Source of the DNA: Shinella curvata
Lineage (GTDB): Bacteria > Pseudomonadota > Alphaproteobacteria > Rhizobiales > Rhizobiaceae
NCBI RefSeq assembly: GCF_022899935.1
Contig: NZ_JALJCJ010000001.1
Coordinates: 828,053-892,052, forward strand
Length of the DNA stretch: 64,000 bases
Reading direction: 5' to 3'
Positions 43,219-51,652 of the stretch are shown one piece after another (the stretch's first letter is position 1; each line of letters opens with the position of its first letter). The notes beneath the pieces are model-generated. The model saw only the letters and a list, made by a program, of their open reading frames with translations, did no database searches and was not told the origin of the DNA. The translations under genes were made by a program, and so were the position numbers.

Positions 43219-43977
43219 TTGACGACGCTTTCCCCAGAGGATCGCGGGACCGCTTTCAGGCCGGAAGGCCTGAGGGCGGTCTTTTCCGGCGAGCATGCGT
43301 GGTGCGGCGAGAAGATGATGCTCTCATCGGATCTCGAGGGTGCCATGCCGCTCGGCGAGTTCCTGGCGGGAGACGGTTTTTCCGACACGCTTGAGCGCTT
43401 CGCCGCAAGCTACGGCAAGGCGGACCGGCGCGCGGCCGCTTCCTTCTGGTCGCTCTACTACTTTTCCACCCTGACCATCCCCTATATCGTCGCCCGCCGG
43501 GCGGAACGGGCTCTGCCCGTCGCCTTCGACGATATGACCATTGCGATTGGCGAAGACGGCCTGCCACGCGCCTTCGGCCTGCCGCATGAAGGCGAATGGA
43601 GCGACGGCGACGATCTCGTCCGCTTCGTCACTCCCCTGGTCGATTGCCACCTTGCCCGCACTGTGGCACTCCTCAAGGAAAAGTCCGGCATTGCGCCGAA
43701 ACTCGCCTGGAACAATGCGGCCGTCTATATCGACTACGCCTTCAACGTGACCGACCGTGCGCCGCCCGAAGGCGACGATCCGTGGCCGTCGCGCCCACTG
43801 TTCGATTGTCCGTTGCTGGCCGACGGCAGCCGCAACCCTTTCCACGGATGCCTGCGCCACGAGCTGGACGCCGGCACGACGCAATGTCGCCGAAAGGTCT
43901 GCTGCCTGCGCTACATGCTGCCAGGCATTCCCGGCTGCGGCGAGCTGTGCGCCCTGCCCGAACTCAGAAAGCAATGA
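43219..43977 (+). CDS. fhuF: Siderophore-iron reductase FhuF
   Basis: The 252-residue protein has the FhuF [2Fe-2S] signature at its C-terminus: CRRKVCC, ten residues, then C-GEL-C. SLYYFSTLTIPYIVA is also typical. It would reduce ferric siderophores in the cytoplasm to release iron. The start is inferred as TTG at 43219, four bases after the receptor stop, with GGTGAG just upstream; no other start gives a full-length N-terminus. The stop overlaps the next gene by four bases. Confidence 0.88.
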   Translation: MTTLSPEDRGTAFRPEGLRAVFSGEHAWCGEKMMLSSDLEGAMPLGEFLAGDGFSDTLERFAASYGKADRRAAASFWSLYYFSTLTIPYIVARRAERALPVAFDDMTIAIGEDGLPRAFGLPHEGEWSDGDDLVRFVTPLVDCHLARTVALLKEKSGIAPKLAWNNAAVYIDYAFNVTDRAPPEGDDPWPSRPLFDCPLLADGSRNPFHGCLRHELDAGTTQCRRKVCCLRYMLPGIPGCGELCALPELRKQ

Positions 43978-45080
43978 TCATGCGCCTTCTCGCCTCCATC
44001 GCCGTCTTCCTGCTGCTTGCCGCTCTGCCACTGCGCGCCGAGGTCCAGTATCCGCTGACCGTCACGGACGCGCTCGGACGCGAGGTCACCATCCCTGCGC
44101 AGCCGAAGGCGATCCTGCTCGGCAGCGGTTTCAATCTGGTGGCGCTGTCGCTGATCCATCCCGACCCGGTTAGCCTGCTTGCCGGCTGGGCCAGCGACAT
44201 GAAGGGCGACAACCCCGAAATCTATGCCCGCTTCAAGGACAAGTTTCCTGCCATCGAGCAGGTGCCGATCATCGGCGACGGCATCACCATGTCCTTCGAG
44301 GCAACCCTGTCGCTGAAGGCCGACCTTGCCATTCTCGCCAACTGGCAGGCCGATACCGAACTCGGCAAACAGGCGATCGGCTATCTCGAACAGACCGGCG
44401 TTCCCGTCGTCGTGGTGGATTTCAACAGCGACGCGCTGAACAACACCGCCGGCAACATGCGCCTGCTCGGCAAGGTTTTGAACCGCGAGGAACAGGCCAA
44501 TGCCTTCGCCGATTTCTACGATGACCGCGTCAAGCGCATCCGCGACCGCGTGGCAGAACATCCGGAGCCCGGCCCGAGCGTACTGATGGACGCCTTCCCG
44601 AACCCGGAAAAATGCTGCTATGCCTATGGCACCGGCGGCCTCGGCGCCTTCATCGCCATCACCGGCAGCCGCAACATCGCCGAAAGCCTGCCGGCACAGG
44701 GCGGCATCGTCAATCTGGAATTCATCGTCGCCGCCGAGCCGGACGTCTATATCGCGACGGCCTCGCCGGGCGGCACATACAGCACCTTCTCCGTCGGCCC
44801 CGGCGTCGATCCCGCCGAGGCGCGCGAGACGCTCGGCCGCGCCGTGAAAGGCCCGCTGCTGTCAAGCCTCAAGGCCGTGAAGGAAGAGCGCGTCTATGGT
44901 CTCTGGAACTTCTTCAACGCCGTGCCGCTCAACATTCTCGCCGCCGAAGCCTTCGCCCACTGGCTGCGCCCGGACATCTTCGCCGATGTCGATCCCGATG
45001 CGACGCTGAAGGAAATCAACGAGCGCTTCGCCGCCGTTCCCTTTGACGGCGCCTATTGGATCGCGCTCAAGCCGAATTGA
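43974..45080 (+). CDS. Iron-siderophore ABC transporter periplasmic binding protein (FhuD/FepB-like)
   Basis: The product, about 368 residues, has a signal peptide (RLLASIAVFLLLAALPLRAE) and the two-lobed cobalamin/iron-siderophore-binding architecture. YPLTVTDALGREVTIPAQPKAI opens the N-terminal lobe and LEFIVAAEPDVYIATA begins the C-terminal lobe. Two start codons are possible (43974 and 43980). No permease or ATPase gene follows, so those partners must be encoded elsewhere. It is co-translated with fhuF. Confidence 0.85.
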   Translation: MIMRLLASIAVFLLLAALPLRAEVQYPLTVTDALGREVTIPAQPKAILLGSGFNLVALSLIHPDPVSLLAGWASDMKGDNPEIYARFKDKFPAIEQVPIIGDGITMSFEATLSLKADLAILANWQADTELGKQAIGYLEQTGVPVVVVDFNSDALNNTAGNMRLLGKVLNREEQANAFADFYDDRVKRIRDRVAEHPEPGPSVLMDAFPNPEKCCYAYGTGGLGAFIAITGSRNIAESLPAQGGIVNLEFIVAAEPDVYIATASPGGTYSTFSVGPGVDPAEARETLGRAVKGPLLSSLKAVKEERVYGLWNFFNAVPLNILAAEAFAHWLRPDIFADVDPDATLKEINERFAAVPFDGAYWIALKPN

Positions 45081-45139
45081 ACCGGCCTGCCCTTTCGGCG
45101 GCCCGCTGCGCACGCTATATCATGCCCAGGAGGACCTGA

Positions 45140-45655
45140 ATGATCTGGGCATTTGCGGTTGCGGCGGCGGCCATTCTTTATCTCGCACTGCGCTTCCGGC
45201 GTTTTCAGAGCTGGGTCGAACCCGTCCTCACCATCGTGGTGGCCATCGGCCTTGCGGCGGCCCTGCTGATCTGGTTCATGGAAGACCGCGCCCCCTCGGA
45301 CACGCCCGTCATGCCGGAAGTGGAAACATCGGCACTTTCCGCCGACGTCGTCACGCTCTCCGAAATGCAGGCGGTCGCCGGACAGACGCGAACCAGCTTC
45401 CGCATCACCGGACAGGTGACGAACGGCGGCACCGTGCCAATGCAGTCTTTCCGGCTGGATGTCGTTCTGTCCGATTGCCCTGACGGTACCTGCCGCGAGG
45501 TGGGACGCGACGACGCGCTCATCGTCTCGCGCGTCCTGCCGAACGAAAGCGCCGACATCTCGACCTTCGCCGTCTTCCCCGGCATCGACCTCACCCCCCT
45601 TACGGCTCCGAGGTTCGACTATGGGGTCCGCGAGATACGTGCCGTCCGGCGCTAG
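45140..45655 (+). CDS. Membrane-anchored hypothetical protein
   Basis: The 171-residue protein has two N-terminal helices (WAFAVAAAAILYLAL and VLTIVVAIGLAAALLIWFM) and a likely periplasmic domain of about 115 residues. That domain (SFRITGQVTNGGTVPMQSFRLDVVLSDC) looks like the immunoglobulin-like fold of FxLYD-type proteins, with two cysteines six residues apart. The start follows AGGAGG within a good spacing. It lies 59 bases after the siderophore-binding gene. I do not recognise a specific function. Confidence 0.75.
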   Translation: MIWAFAVAAAAILYLALRFRRFQSWVEPVLTIVVAIGLAAALLIWFMEDRAPSDTPVMPEVETSALSADVVTLSEMQAVAGQTRTSFRITGQVTNGGTVPMQSFRLDVVLSDCPDGTCREVGRDDALIVSRVLPNESADISTFAVFPGIDLTPLTAPRFDYGVREIRAVRR

Positions 45656-46212
45656 AGGCTGGCGACAGCGTCGGCCGTGGTCAGCACGGTCGCGAATTCG
45701 TGCCGCAGCGTCGCGACATGGGCACGATGGACATCGCGCGCCGCAATCGTCCCACCATTGCCATCCGGCAGATCGAAGCAGTCACAGGCATCCTCGATGA
45801 GAAACACCTGGTAGCCCAGATTGGCGCCGACGCGCACGCTGGTCGATACGCACATATCCGTCGAGATACCGAAGAGCACAACCGTATCGACGCCGAGACG
45901 GCGCAGACGCAGATCGAGATCCGTACCGATGAAGGCCGCGTTGACGCTTTTGCGCACCAGCGGCTCGTCAGCCTGCGGCTCGAAGCCGGGACGCAGCGCG
46001 TTGCCAGGGTTTTCACGGCGGAGCGTGGAATTAGGCTCCGTGCTGTCGTGACAGACATGGATGACTGGTCGGCCGGCATCACGCCAGGCGGCGAGAAGCG
46101 AAAGGCCATTCTCGTCCAGCCGATCGTTCCAGCGCGGCGCCCAGGGCGCAGCATCGAAAGCCTGTTGCATGTCGATCGGGATCAGGACGGCATTGTGCGG
46201 TAGGGTCGGCAT
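45652..46212 (-). CDS. Isochorismatase-like cysteine hydrolase
   Basis: The 186-residue protein has the isochorismatase fold: VLIPIDMQQAFD with the catalytic aspartate, VRKSVNAAFIGTDLDLRLR with the lysine, and VVLFGISTDMCVSTSVRVGANLGYQ with the nucleophilic cysteine. Family members hydrolyse amides such as nicotinamide or ureidoacrylate. It is divergent from an Lrp/AsnC gene 109 bases away that probably regulates it. The substrate cannot be told from sequence. Confidence 0.87.
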   Translation of the reverse strand: MPTLPHNAVLIPIDMQQAFDAAPWAPRWNDRLDENGLSLLAAWRDAGRPVIHVCHDSTEPNSTLRRENPGNALRPGFEPQADEPLVRKSVNAAFIGTDLDLRLRRLGVDTVVLFGISTDMCVSTSVRVGANLGYQVFLIEDACDCFDLPDGNGGTIAARDVHRAHVATLRHEFATVLTTADAVASL

Positions 46213-46284
46213 CGGTTTCTCCTTGAAGCGATATCCGACGAATAGTTGCTTTTCCGTCCGGTTTCGCGCAGCAAGGAGACGGAA

Positions 46285-46304
46285 TGCCGGACGATCGTCC
46301 GGCA
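46285..46304. promoter_or_regulatory. Perfect 20-base palindrome, candidate AsnC operator
   Basis: A perfect dyad centred on GATC (TGCCGGAC-GATC-GTCCGGCA) ends two bases before AAGGAG and 17 bases before the start of the Lrp/AsnC gene. Its place between two divergent starts fits autoregulation and control of the hydrolase gene. Confidence 0.6.
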
Positions 46305-46321
46305 AAAGGAGATTATTCCGG

Positions 46322-46768
46322 ATGAACGAGCTTGATGAGAAGGACAGATTGCTCATCGCCGCACTTCGCGCCGATGCCCGCCAGAGCCTTGTGGAGCTTG
46401 CCCGCCACACCGGCCTTTCGCGCAGCGCCGTGCACGAGCGCGTCCGGCGGCTGGAGGCGAAAGGTGTCATCGCCGGCTATACGGTGAAGCTCGGTATCGA
46501 CAGGGACCGGGCCGGCGTGGAGGCGCTGATCGCCGTCGGTTTCCAGCAGGGCCGCAACTGTGATCATGTCGTGCCGCACCTTACCGGTATTCCCAATGTC
46601 GTGACCTGCTGGTCGCTCGCCGGGCCGACGGATCTGATGCTGCTCGTCGAATGCACATCCAATGCCGAGCTCGACACGGTGCGCCGTCAGATCGCGACGA
46701 CGCCGGGTATCGCGAGCGTGCAGACGCATGTCTCGCTGCGCACCCATTTCGACCGTCGCGCAGGGTAG
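46322..46768 (+). CDS. Lrp/AsnC-family transcriptional regulator
   Basis: The 148-residue protein has an N-terminal winged helix-turn-helix (LDEKDRLLIAALRADARQSLVELARHTGLSRSAVHERVRRLE) and a C-terminal RAM/ACT domain (GVEALIAVGFQQ, then LAGPTDLMLLVECTS). AGGAG precedes the ATG. It is divergent from the isochorismatase-like gene, and a perfect palindrome lies between them. It probably senses an amino acid or a similar small molecule. Confidence 0.92.
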   Translation: MNELDEKDRLLIAALRADARQSLVELARHTGLSRSAVHERVRRLEAKGVIAGYTVKLGIDRDRAGVEALIAVGFQQGRNCDHVVPHLTGIPNVVTCWSLAGPTDLMLLVECTSNAELDTVRRQIATTPGIASVQTHVSLRTHFDRRAG

Positions 46769-46828
46769 ACAAAACAAGGAGATGGAGCGCTTCCGTGAAT
46801 CAACACACGAGAGCGCTCATCCATCCGC

Positions 46829-48370
46829 TCAGAAATAAATCCTGAATTTTTCGCGCACCGCCTGGTCCGTCGCGAAGTCGAAGAGCGGGCCGCCGGCTTC
46901 AGAGAGGATGCGGTTCTTGCGCTCGATAGCCTTCTGCACGAGGTCCGGGCGACCGATCTCGGCCCATTCCTTCGGGCTCGTGCGGTCGGCGACGGCGGGA
47001 TAGACATATTCCGTCTGCATCAGCGACAGCGTCTGCGGATCGCCGAGATAGTGACCAGGGCCATCGAGGCAGACGGAGCGCATGGTCTCCAGCGAGACGG
47101 AATCCTCGGTGACGTCGATGCCGCGCACGCAGCGCTGGACCTGGCCGAGCAGGTCGTCGCCCAGTACGAGGCTTTCCAAGCAGAAGCCGAGCAGCGAAGC
47201 ATGCATGCCGACCGCTTCATAGACCATGTTGAGGCCGGACAGGCCGGCCATGACGTTGGAGATCGCCTGCTCCCAGCCGGCCTGCATGTCCGGCAGCTTA
47301 CTATCCGCGATACCGGCGGCCGCACCACCCGGCAGACCGTAGAACTGGTGCATCTGCGCGCAGCCGGCCGTCAGCAGCGCCTGCTCGCCCGAGCCGCCGG
47401 ACATGGCGCCGGTTCTGAGGTCCGAGACGAAGGGCCAGGTGCCGAAGATCGCCGGATGGCCGGGCGCCATGGCGTTGACATAGACGACGCCCGCCAAGCA
47501 CTCCGCGACGGCCTGCACGATGGCCGTGGCGAGCGGCGCCGGCGCCGTCGCGCCCGCCTGCCCTGCCGAAAGCAGCAGGATCGGCATGCCGGCCCGGATG
47601 CAGGCCTCCATGGTGATGCAGCTCTCTTCGGCAAACTTCATTGGCGGCACGACGAAGCAATTGGAGTTCGACACGAAGGGCCGCGCCCGCCACTTGTCCT
47701 CGCCGCCCGCCATCATGTGGATGAGATCGAAGCAGCCTTCGACATGCGAGGGATCGGAGAAGCTGGTGCCGACATGTTTGGACGTGCCGGCGCAGCAGCC
47801 ATAGAGCGTGTTGATGTCCATCAGGAAATTGTCGGCCACGTCGCGGCAGACCATCGCACGCTGGAAGAAGTGGATGTTGTCGAGATGGTGGACGAGCTGG
47901 GCGGCGTTGAAGAGATCCTTCGCGGTCGATTCGCGGTATTCCCGCTTCTCGACATCGACGATATGCACCGCTGCACCCGCTGTGCCGTAATAGACGCGGG
48001 TGCCCGACAATTCGAGGTCGTATTTCGGATCGCGGCCGTGCAGCGTGATATCCCGCGCCGCGACAGCCAGCATATCCTCCACCAGCGCACGCGGGAAGCG
48101 CAGGCGCCCGTCCTCGCCGAGTATGGCGCCGGCGCGGGTCATGATCTCGATGCCGGATTTCGGCGCATTGGCGAGGCCGATATTTTCCAGGGCATCCAGC
48201 GCCGCCTCGTGGATGCGGCGCACATTCGCGTCCGTCAGCGGCCGGTACTGGCCGCCGGGCAGGCCTGGACGGATCGGGCGAACGTTTTCCGCAAGCGGCG
48301 CGGCACGCATGGCGACGCGGGCGGCGCGGCCGCCAGCGCGGCGGGAGGACAAGGCTGCTGCTTCACTCAT
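46829..48370 (-). CDS. Trimethylamine methyltransferase (MttB) family protein, candidate glycine betaine methyltransferase
   Basis: The 513-residue protein matches the MttB superfamily: GQYRPLTDANVRRIHEAALDALENIGL at the N-terminus, GRDPKYDLELSGTRVYYGTAG, and HQFYGLPGGAAAGIADSKLPD. The frame has no internal amber codon, so it is a non-pyrrolysine member. Such members are known to demethylate glycine betaine, carnitine or proline betaine to a corrinoid protein. No corrinoid protein gene is adjacent. It is last in a four-gene operon whose other members are dimethylglycine dehydrogenase-like. The start overlaps the previous gene by eight bases. Confidence 0.85.
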   Translation of the reverse strand: MSEAAALSSRRAGGRAARVAMRAAPLAENVRPIRPGLPGGQYRPLTDANVRRIHEAALDALENIGLANAPKSGIEIMTRAGAILGEDGRLRFPRALVEDMLAVAARDITLHGRDPKYDLELSGTRVYYGTAGAAVHIVDVEKREYRESTAKDLFNAAQLVHHLDNIHFFQRAMVCRDVADNFLMDINTLYGCCAGTSKHVGTSFSDPSHVEGCFDLIHMMAGGEDKWRARPFVSNSNCFVVPPMKFAEESCITMEACIRAGMPILLLSAGQAGATAPAPLATAIVQAVAECLAGVVYVNAMAPGHPAIFGTWPFVSDLRTGAMSGGSGEQALLTAGCAQMHQFYGLPGGAAAGIADSKLPDMQAGWEQAISNVMAGLSGLNMVYEAVGMHASLLGFCLESLVLGDDLLGQVQRCVRGIDVTEDSVSLETMRSVCLDGPGHYLGDPQTLSLMQTEYVYPAVADRTSPKEWAEIGRPDLVQKAIERKNRILSEAGGPLFDFATDQAVREKFRIYF

Positions 48371-49208
48371 GATCCGTCTCCCCCGCACCAGCGGCAAGCA
48401 TCCTGTTGATGAGATCCCCCGACGCGGCGGCGGACAGTTTGGCAAAGCTGCCATCCTTGACGATGGCATCCATCTGTTCGGCGATGGCCGCGTGGGTGAC
48501 GCGGGCGATCATCGAGCCGAGTGAAATCCGGCGCACGCCGATGGCGGCGAGTTGAGGCACGGTGAGTTGCCTCAGCGGCCCGGCAGCAAGCGCATTGACC
48601 GGCGTCGACACCGATTGCACGACGCGGCGCAGCTCCGCCTCACCCGGCGGCACCGGCACATAGACGAGATCGGCACCGGCCTTTTCGAAGGCCTGGATAC
48701 GGCGGATCGCCTCATCGAGATCGTAGACGCCGTTCATCACGCCATCGGCACGGGCGCAGAGAATAAAGGGGCGGCCAAGTGAGCGGGCGGCATCGACGGC
48801 GGCGCGGATGCGCTCGACGGCAAGGTCGAACGCATAGGCCGGATTGCCGTCCACCATCTGCGTGTCCTCGATCGAGCAGCCGGACAGGCCCACTTCCGCA
48901 GCAAGCCGGATCGTCTCGGCAACATCGTCGGGCGCATCGGCAAAGCCGTTCTCGAAATCGCCCGAGACGGGAAGCGGCGTGGCGCGCACGATCTCTTCGG
49001 CATGCTTGAGCGATTCTTCCCGCGTCACGCGGCCCATATCCGGCCGGCCGAGCGTGAAGGCAAAGCCCGCCGACGTGGTGGCGAGCGCTACGGCGCCCGA
49101 CGCCGCCATCATGCGGGCGGAACCGAGATCCCAGGGGTTCGGGATGACGAAGCAACCCGACTGGTGTAGGTCGTGAAACCGCTGATGGCGTTCGGCAAGC
49201 CCGGTCAT
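48363..49208 (-). CDS. Isocitrate lyase/PEP mutase superfamily protein
   Basis: The 281-residue TIM-barrel protein shows FVIPNPWDLGSARMMAASGAVALATTSAGFAF, SGDFENGFADAPDDVAETI and GCSIEDTQM, the pattern of the PEP mutase-like branch. The KKCGH loop of true isocitrate and methylisocitrate lyases is absent, so cleavage of isocitrate is unlikely. It overlaps its neighbours on both sides (four and eight bases) within the demethylation operon. Its reaction there is unknown; oxaloacetate- or pyruvate-type C-C or C-P chemistry is typical of the superfamily. Confidence 0.8.
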   Translation of the reverse strand: MTGLAERHQRFHDLHQSGCFVIPNPWDLGSARMMAASGAVALATTSAGFAFTLGRPDMGRVTREESLKHAEEIVRATPLPVSGDFENGFADAPDDVAETIRLAAEVGLSGCSIEDTQMVDGNPAYAFDLAVERIRAAVDAARSLGRPFILCARADGVMNGVYDLDEAIRRIQAFEKAGADLVYVPVPPGEAELRRVVQSVSTPVNALAAGPLRQLTVPQLAAIGVRRISLGSMIARVTHAAIAEQMDAIVKDGSFAKLSAAASGDLINRMLAAGAGETDHE

Positions 49209-51652
49209 GCCCGCACCCTTTCCGATTTCGGATCATACATCGGCATGAGCGAGGCTTCCGCCTTCACCCGCGTGCCGGCGATCTCGACCTCGTAGCTCGA
49301 GGCCAGCACATCCGCCTCGCTCTCACCCTCGCAAGGCACATAGCCCATTCCGATGGCGCCACCGAGGAAGTGGCCGTAGTTGCCCGACGTGATGGTCGAG
49401 ACGATCTTGCCGTCGCGCACCAGCGCCTCGTTGTGGAAGAGCAGCGGCTCGGCATCGGTGAGCCTGAACTGCACCATCCGGCGCTTCAGCCCCTCTTCCT
49501 CCTTGCGCAGCACCGCATCGCGGCCGATGAAATCGCCCTTCTTGGTGCGCACGGCAAACCCGAGGCCGGCTTCCAGCACATGGTCCTCGTCGGTGATATC
49601 ATGGCCGAAATGGCGGAAAGCCTTTTCGAGGCGGCACGAGTCGAGCGTATGGAGGCCGCAGAGCTTCAGGCCGACATCGGCACCGGCTTCCTCCAGTGCC
49701 TCGAAGACATGGGCCGTCTGGTCAGTGGAAACGTAAAGTTCCCAGCCGAGCTCACCGACATAGGTGACGCGATGTGCACGGGCGAGGCCCATGCCGATCT
49801 CGATCTCCCGTGCCGAGGCGAAGGGATGCGCGGCATTGGAAAAATCGTTCGGACTGACCTTCTGCATGAGGTCGCGCGCCTTCGGCCCCATGACGCAGAG
49901 CACGCTTTCGGCCGCCGTCACATCGGTGATGACGACGAACTCGTCCTTGAGGTGCTTGCGCAACCAGGCAAGGTCACGCTGCAAGGTCGCGCCGGGCACG
50001 ACGAGAAAGAACGCCGTCTCCGAGAGGCGCGTCACCGTCAGATCGCTCTCGATGCCACCGCGCGCATTGAGCATCTGGGTGTAAACGATCTTGCCGGGCG
50101 CGACGTCCATCTGGTTGGCGCAGAGCTTTTGCAGGAAGGCCAGCGCATCGCGGCCCTCCACGCGGATCTTGCCGAAGGAGGTCATGTCGAACAGGCCGAC
50201 GCCGCCCCGCACGGCGAGGTGCTCTGCCTTCTGGTTCTCGAACCAGTTCTGCCGCTTCCAGGAATAGCGGTATTCCCGCTCCTGCCCCTCTTTGGCGAAC
50301 CAGTTGGCGCGCTCCCAGCCGGCGACTTCGCCGAACACCGCACCGCGTGCCTTCAGGTGCTCGTGCAGCGGCGAACGGCGCACGCCGCGCGCCGTCGCCA
50401 TCTGGCGATAGGGGAAATGGTCGGCATAGAGCAGGCCGAGGGTTTCGGAGACACGGTCCTTCAGATAGCTGCGGTTGCGCTGGAACGGCTGGGCGCGGCG
50501 GATATCGACCTCCCAGAGATCGAACGGCGCCTCGCCGTCGTTCATCCATTGCGCCAGCGCCATGCCCGCGCCGCCGGAGGAGACGATGCCGATGGAGTTG
50601 TAGCCGGCAGCGACCCAGTAACCCTTCAACTGCGGCGCTTCGCCGAGATAGTAGCGGTCGTCGGGCGTGAAGCTTTCCGGACCGTTGAAGAAGGTGTGGA
50701 TGCCTGCCGTTTCCAGCATCGGCATGCGGTTGATGGCGTTTTCGAGGATCGGCTGGAAGTGATCGAAATCCTCCGGCAGCTGGTCGAAGCAGAAATCCTC
50801 CGAAATGCCGTCCATGCCCCAGGGTTTGGCCTTCAGCTCGAAGGCGCCGATCAGCATCTTGCCGGCATCCTCCTTGTAATAGGTGCACTCATCCGGGACG
50901 CGCAGCACCGGCAGGCGCTGGAGGTTCGGGATCGGCTCGGTGACGATGTAAAAATGCTCGCAGGCATGCAGCGGCAGCGTGACACCCGACATATCGGCCA
51001 GCGTACGGCCCCACATGCCGGCGGCGTTGACGACATTCTCCGTCTCGATGGTAAAGGTCTCGCCATTCTGCTCGCAGATCACGCCCGTTACGCGGCCCTC
51101 CTTGGTGACGACGGAGGTGACCTTAACGTTCTCGATGACAGTCGCGTCGTTCTGCCGCGCGCCCTTGGCCAAGGCCATCGCGATGTTCGCCGGATCGCAC
51201 TGGCCGTCGAGCGGCAGATGCACGGCCGCCTTCACATCCGCCGTGTTGAGGTGCGGATACATCGCCTTCACCTCGTCGACACTGATTTCGCGCACATCGA
51301 CATCGAAGGCACGGGCGAGCGAGGCCTGACGGTAGATCTCTTCCTTGCGCTCTTCCGTCAGCGCCACGGTCATCGAGCCGCACTGGCGCATGCCCGTGCC
51401 GATACCGGTCTCCGCTTCGAGCTTGGTGTAGAGATCGGCGGAATATTTGGCGAGCCGCGTCATGTTCTGCGAGGCGCGCAGCTGACCGATAAGGCCGGCT
51501 GCATGCCACGTCGTGCCCGACGTCAGCTGCTTGCGCTCCAGAAGCACCACATCCGTCCAGCCGAGCTTGGCCAGATGATAGGCGACCGAACAGCCGGAGA
51601 CACCGCCGCCGATGATGACGGCTCTGGCCTTGGAGGGAATGGGCTTGCTCAT
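49205..51652 (-). CDS. Dimethylglycine/sarcosine dehydrogenase-like flavoprotein with GcvT domain (2)
   Basis: The 815-residue protein has an N-terminal FAD-binding domain (AVIIGGGVSGCSVAYHLAKLG), a TTWHAAG motif whose histidine usually carries covalent FAD, and a C-terminal folate-binding aminomethyltransferase (GcvT) domain with GELGWELYV near residue 640. It would oxidise an N-methyl group and pass the carbon to tetrahydrofolate. It overlaps the upstream paralogue by four bases and the PEP mutase-like gene by four. Probable substrates are dimethylglycine or sarcosine; which paralogue takes which is not visible. Confidence 0.87.
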   Translation of the reverse strand: MSKPIPSKARAVIIGGGVSGCSVAYHLAKLGWTDVVLLERKQLTSGTTWHAAGLIGQLRASQNMTRLAKYSADLYTKLEAETGIGTGMRQCGSMTVALTEERKEEIYRQASLARAFDVDVREISVDEVKAMYPHLNTADVKAAVHLPLDGQCDPANIAMALAKGARQNDATVIENVKVTSVVTKEGRVTGVICEQNGETFTIETENVVNAAGMWGRTLADMSGVTLPLHACEHFYIVTEPIPNLQRLPVLRVPDECTYYKEDAGKMLIGAFELKAKPWGMDGISEDFCFDQLPEDFDHFQPILENAINRMPMLETAGIHTFFNGPESFTPDDRYYLGEAPQLKGYWVAAGYNSIGIVSSGGAGMALAQWMNDGEAPFDLWEVDIRRAQPFQRNRSYLKDRVSETLGLLYADHFPYRQMATARGVRRSPLHEHLKARGAVFGEVAGWERANWFAKEGQEREYRYSWKRQNWFENQKAEHLAVRGGVGLFDMTSFGKIRVEGRDALAFLQKLCANQMDVAPGKIVYTQMLNARGGIESDLTVTRLSETAFFLVVPGATLQRDLAWLRKHLKDEFVVITDVTAAESVLCVMGPKARDLMQKVSPNDFSNAAHPFASAREIEIGMGLARAHRVTYVGELGWELYVSTDQTAHVFEALEEAGADVGLKLCGLHTLDSCRLEKAFRHFGHDITDEDHVLEAGLGFAVRTKKGDFIGRDAVLRKEEEGLKRRMVQFRLTDAEPLLFHNEALVRDGKIVSTITSGNYGHFLGGAIGMGYVPCEGESEADVLASSYEVEIAGTRVKAEASLMPMYDPKSERVRA

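Noticed and set aside
46785-46818. GAGCGCT-N20-AGCGCTC hairpin after the AsnC gene
   Set aside because: The loop is long and no T-run follows, so I do not call it a terminator.
46829-48370. A pyrrolysine-dependent trimethylamine methyltransferase
   Set aside because: The frame contains no in-frame amber codon at the expected internal position, and no pyrrolysine genes are in the window.
48363-49208. A true isocitrate or methylisocitrate lyase
   Set aside because: The catalytic KKCGH loop is not present; only the fold signature of the superfamily is.
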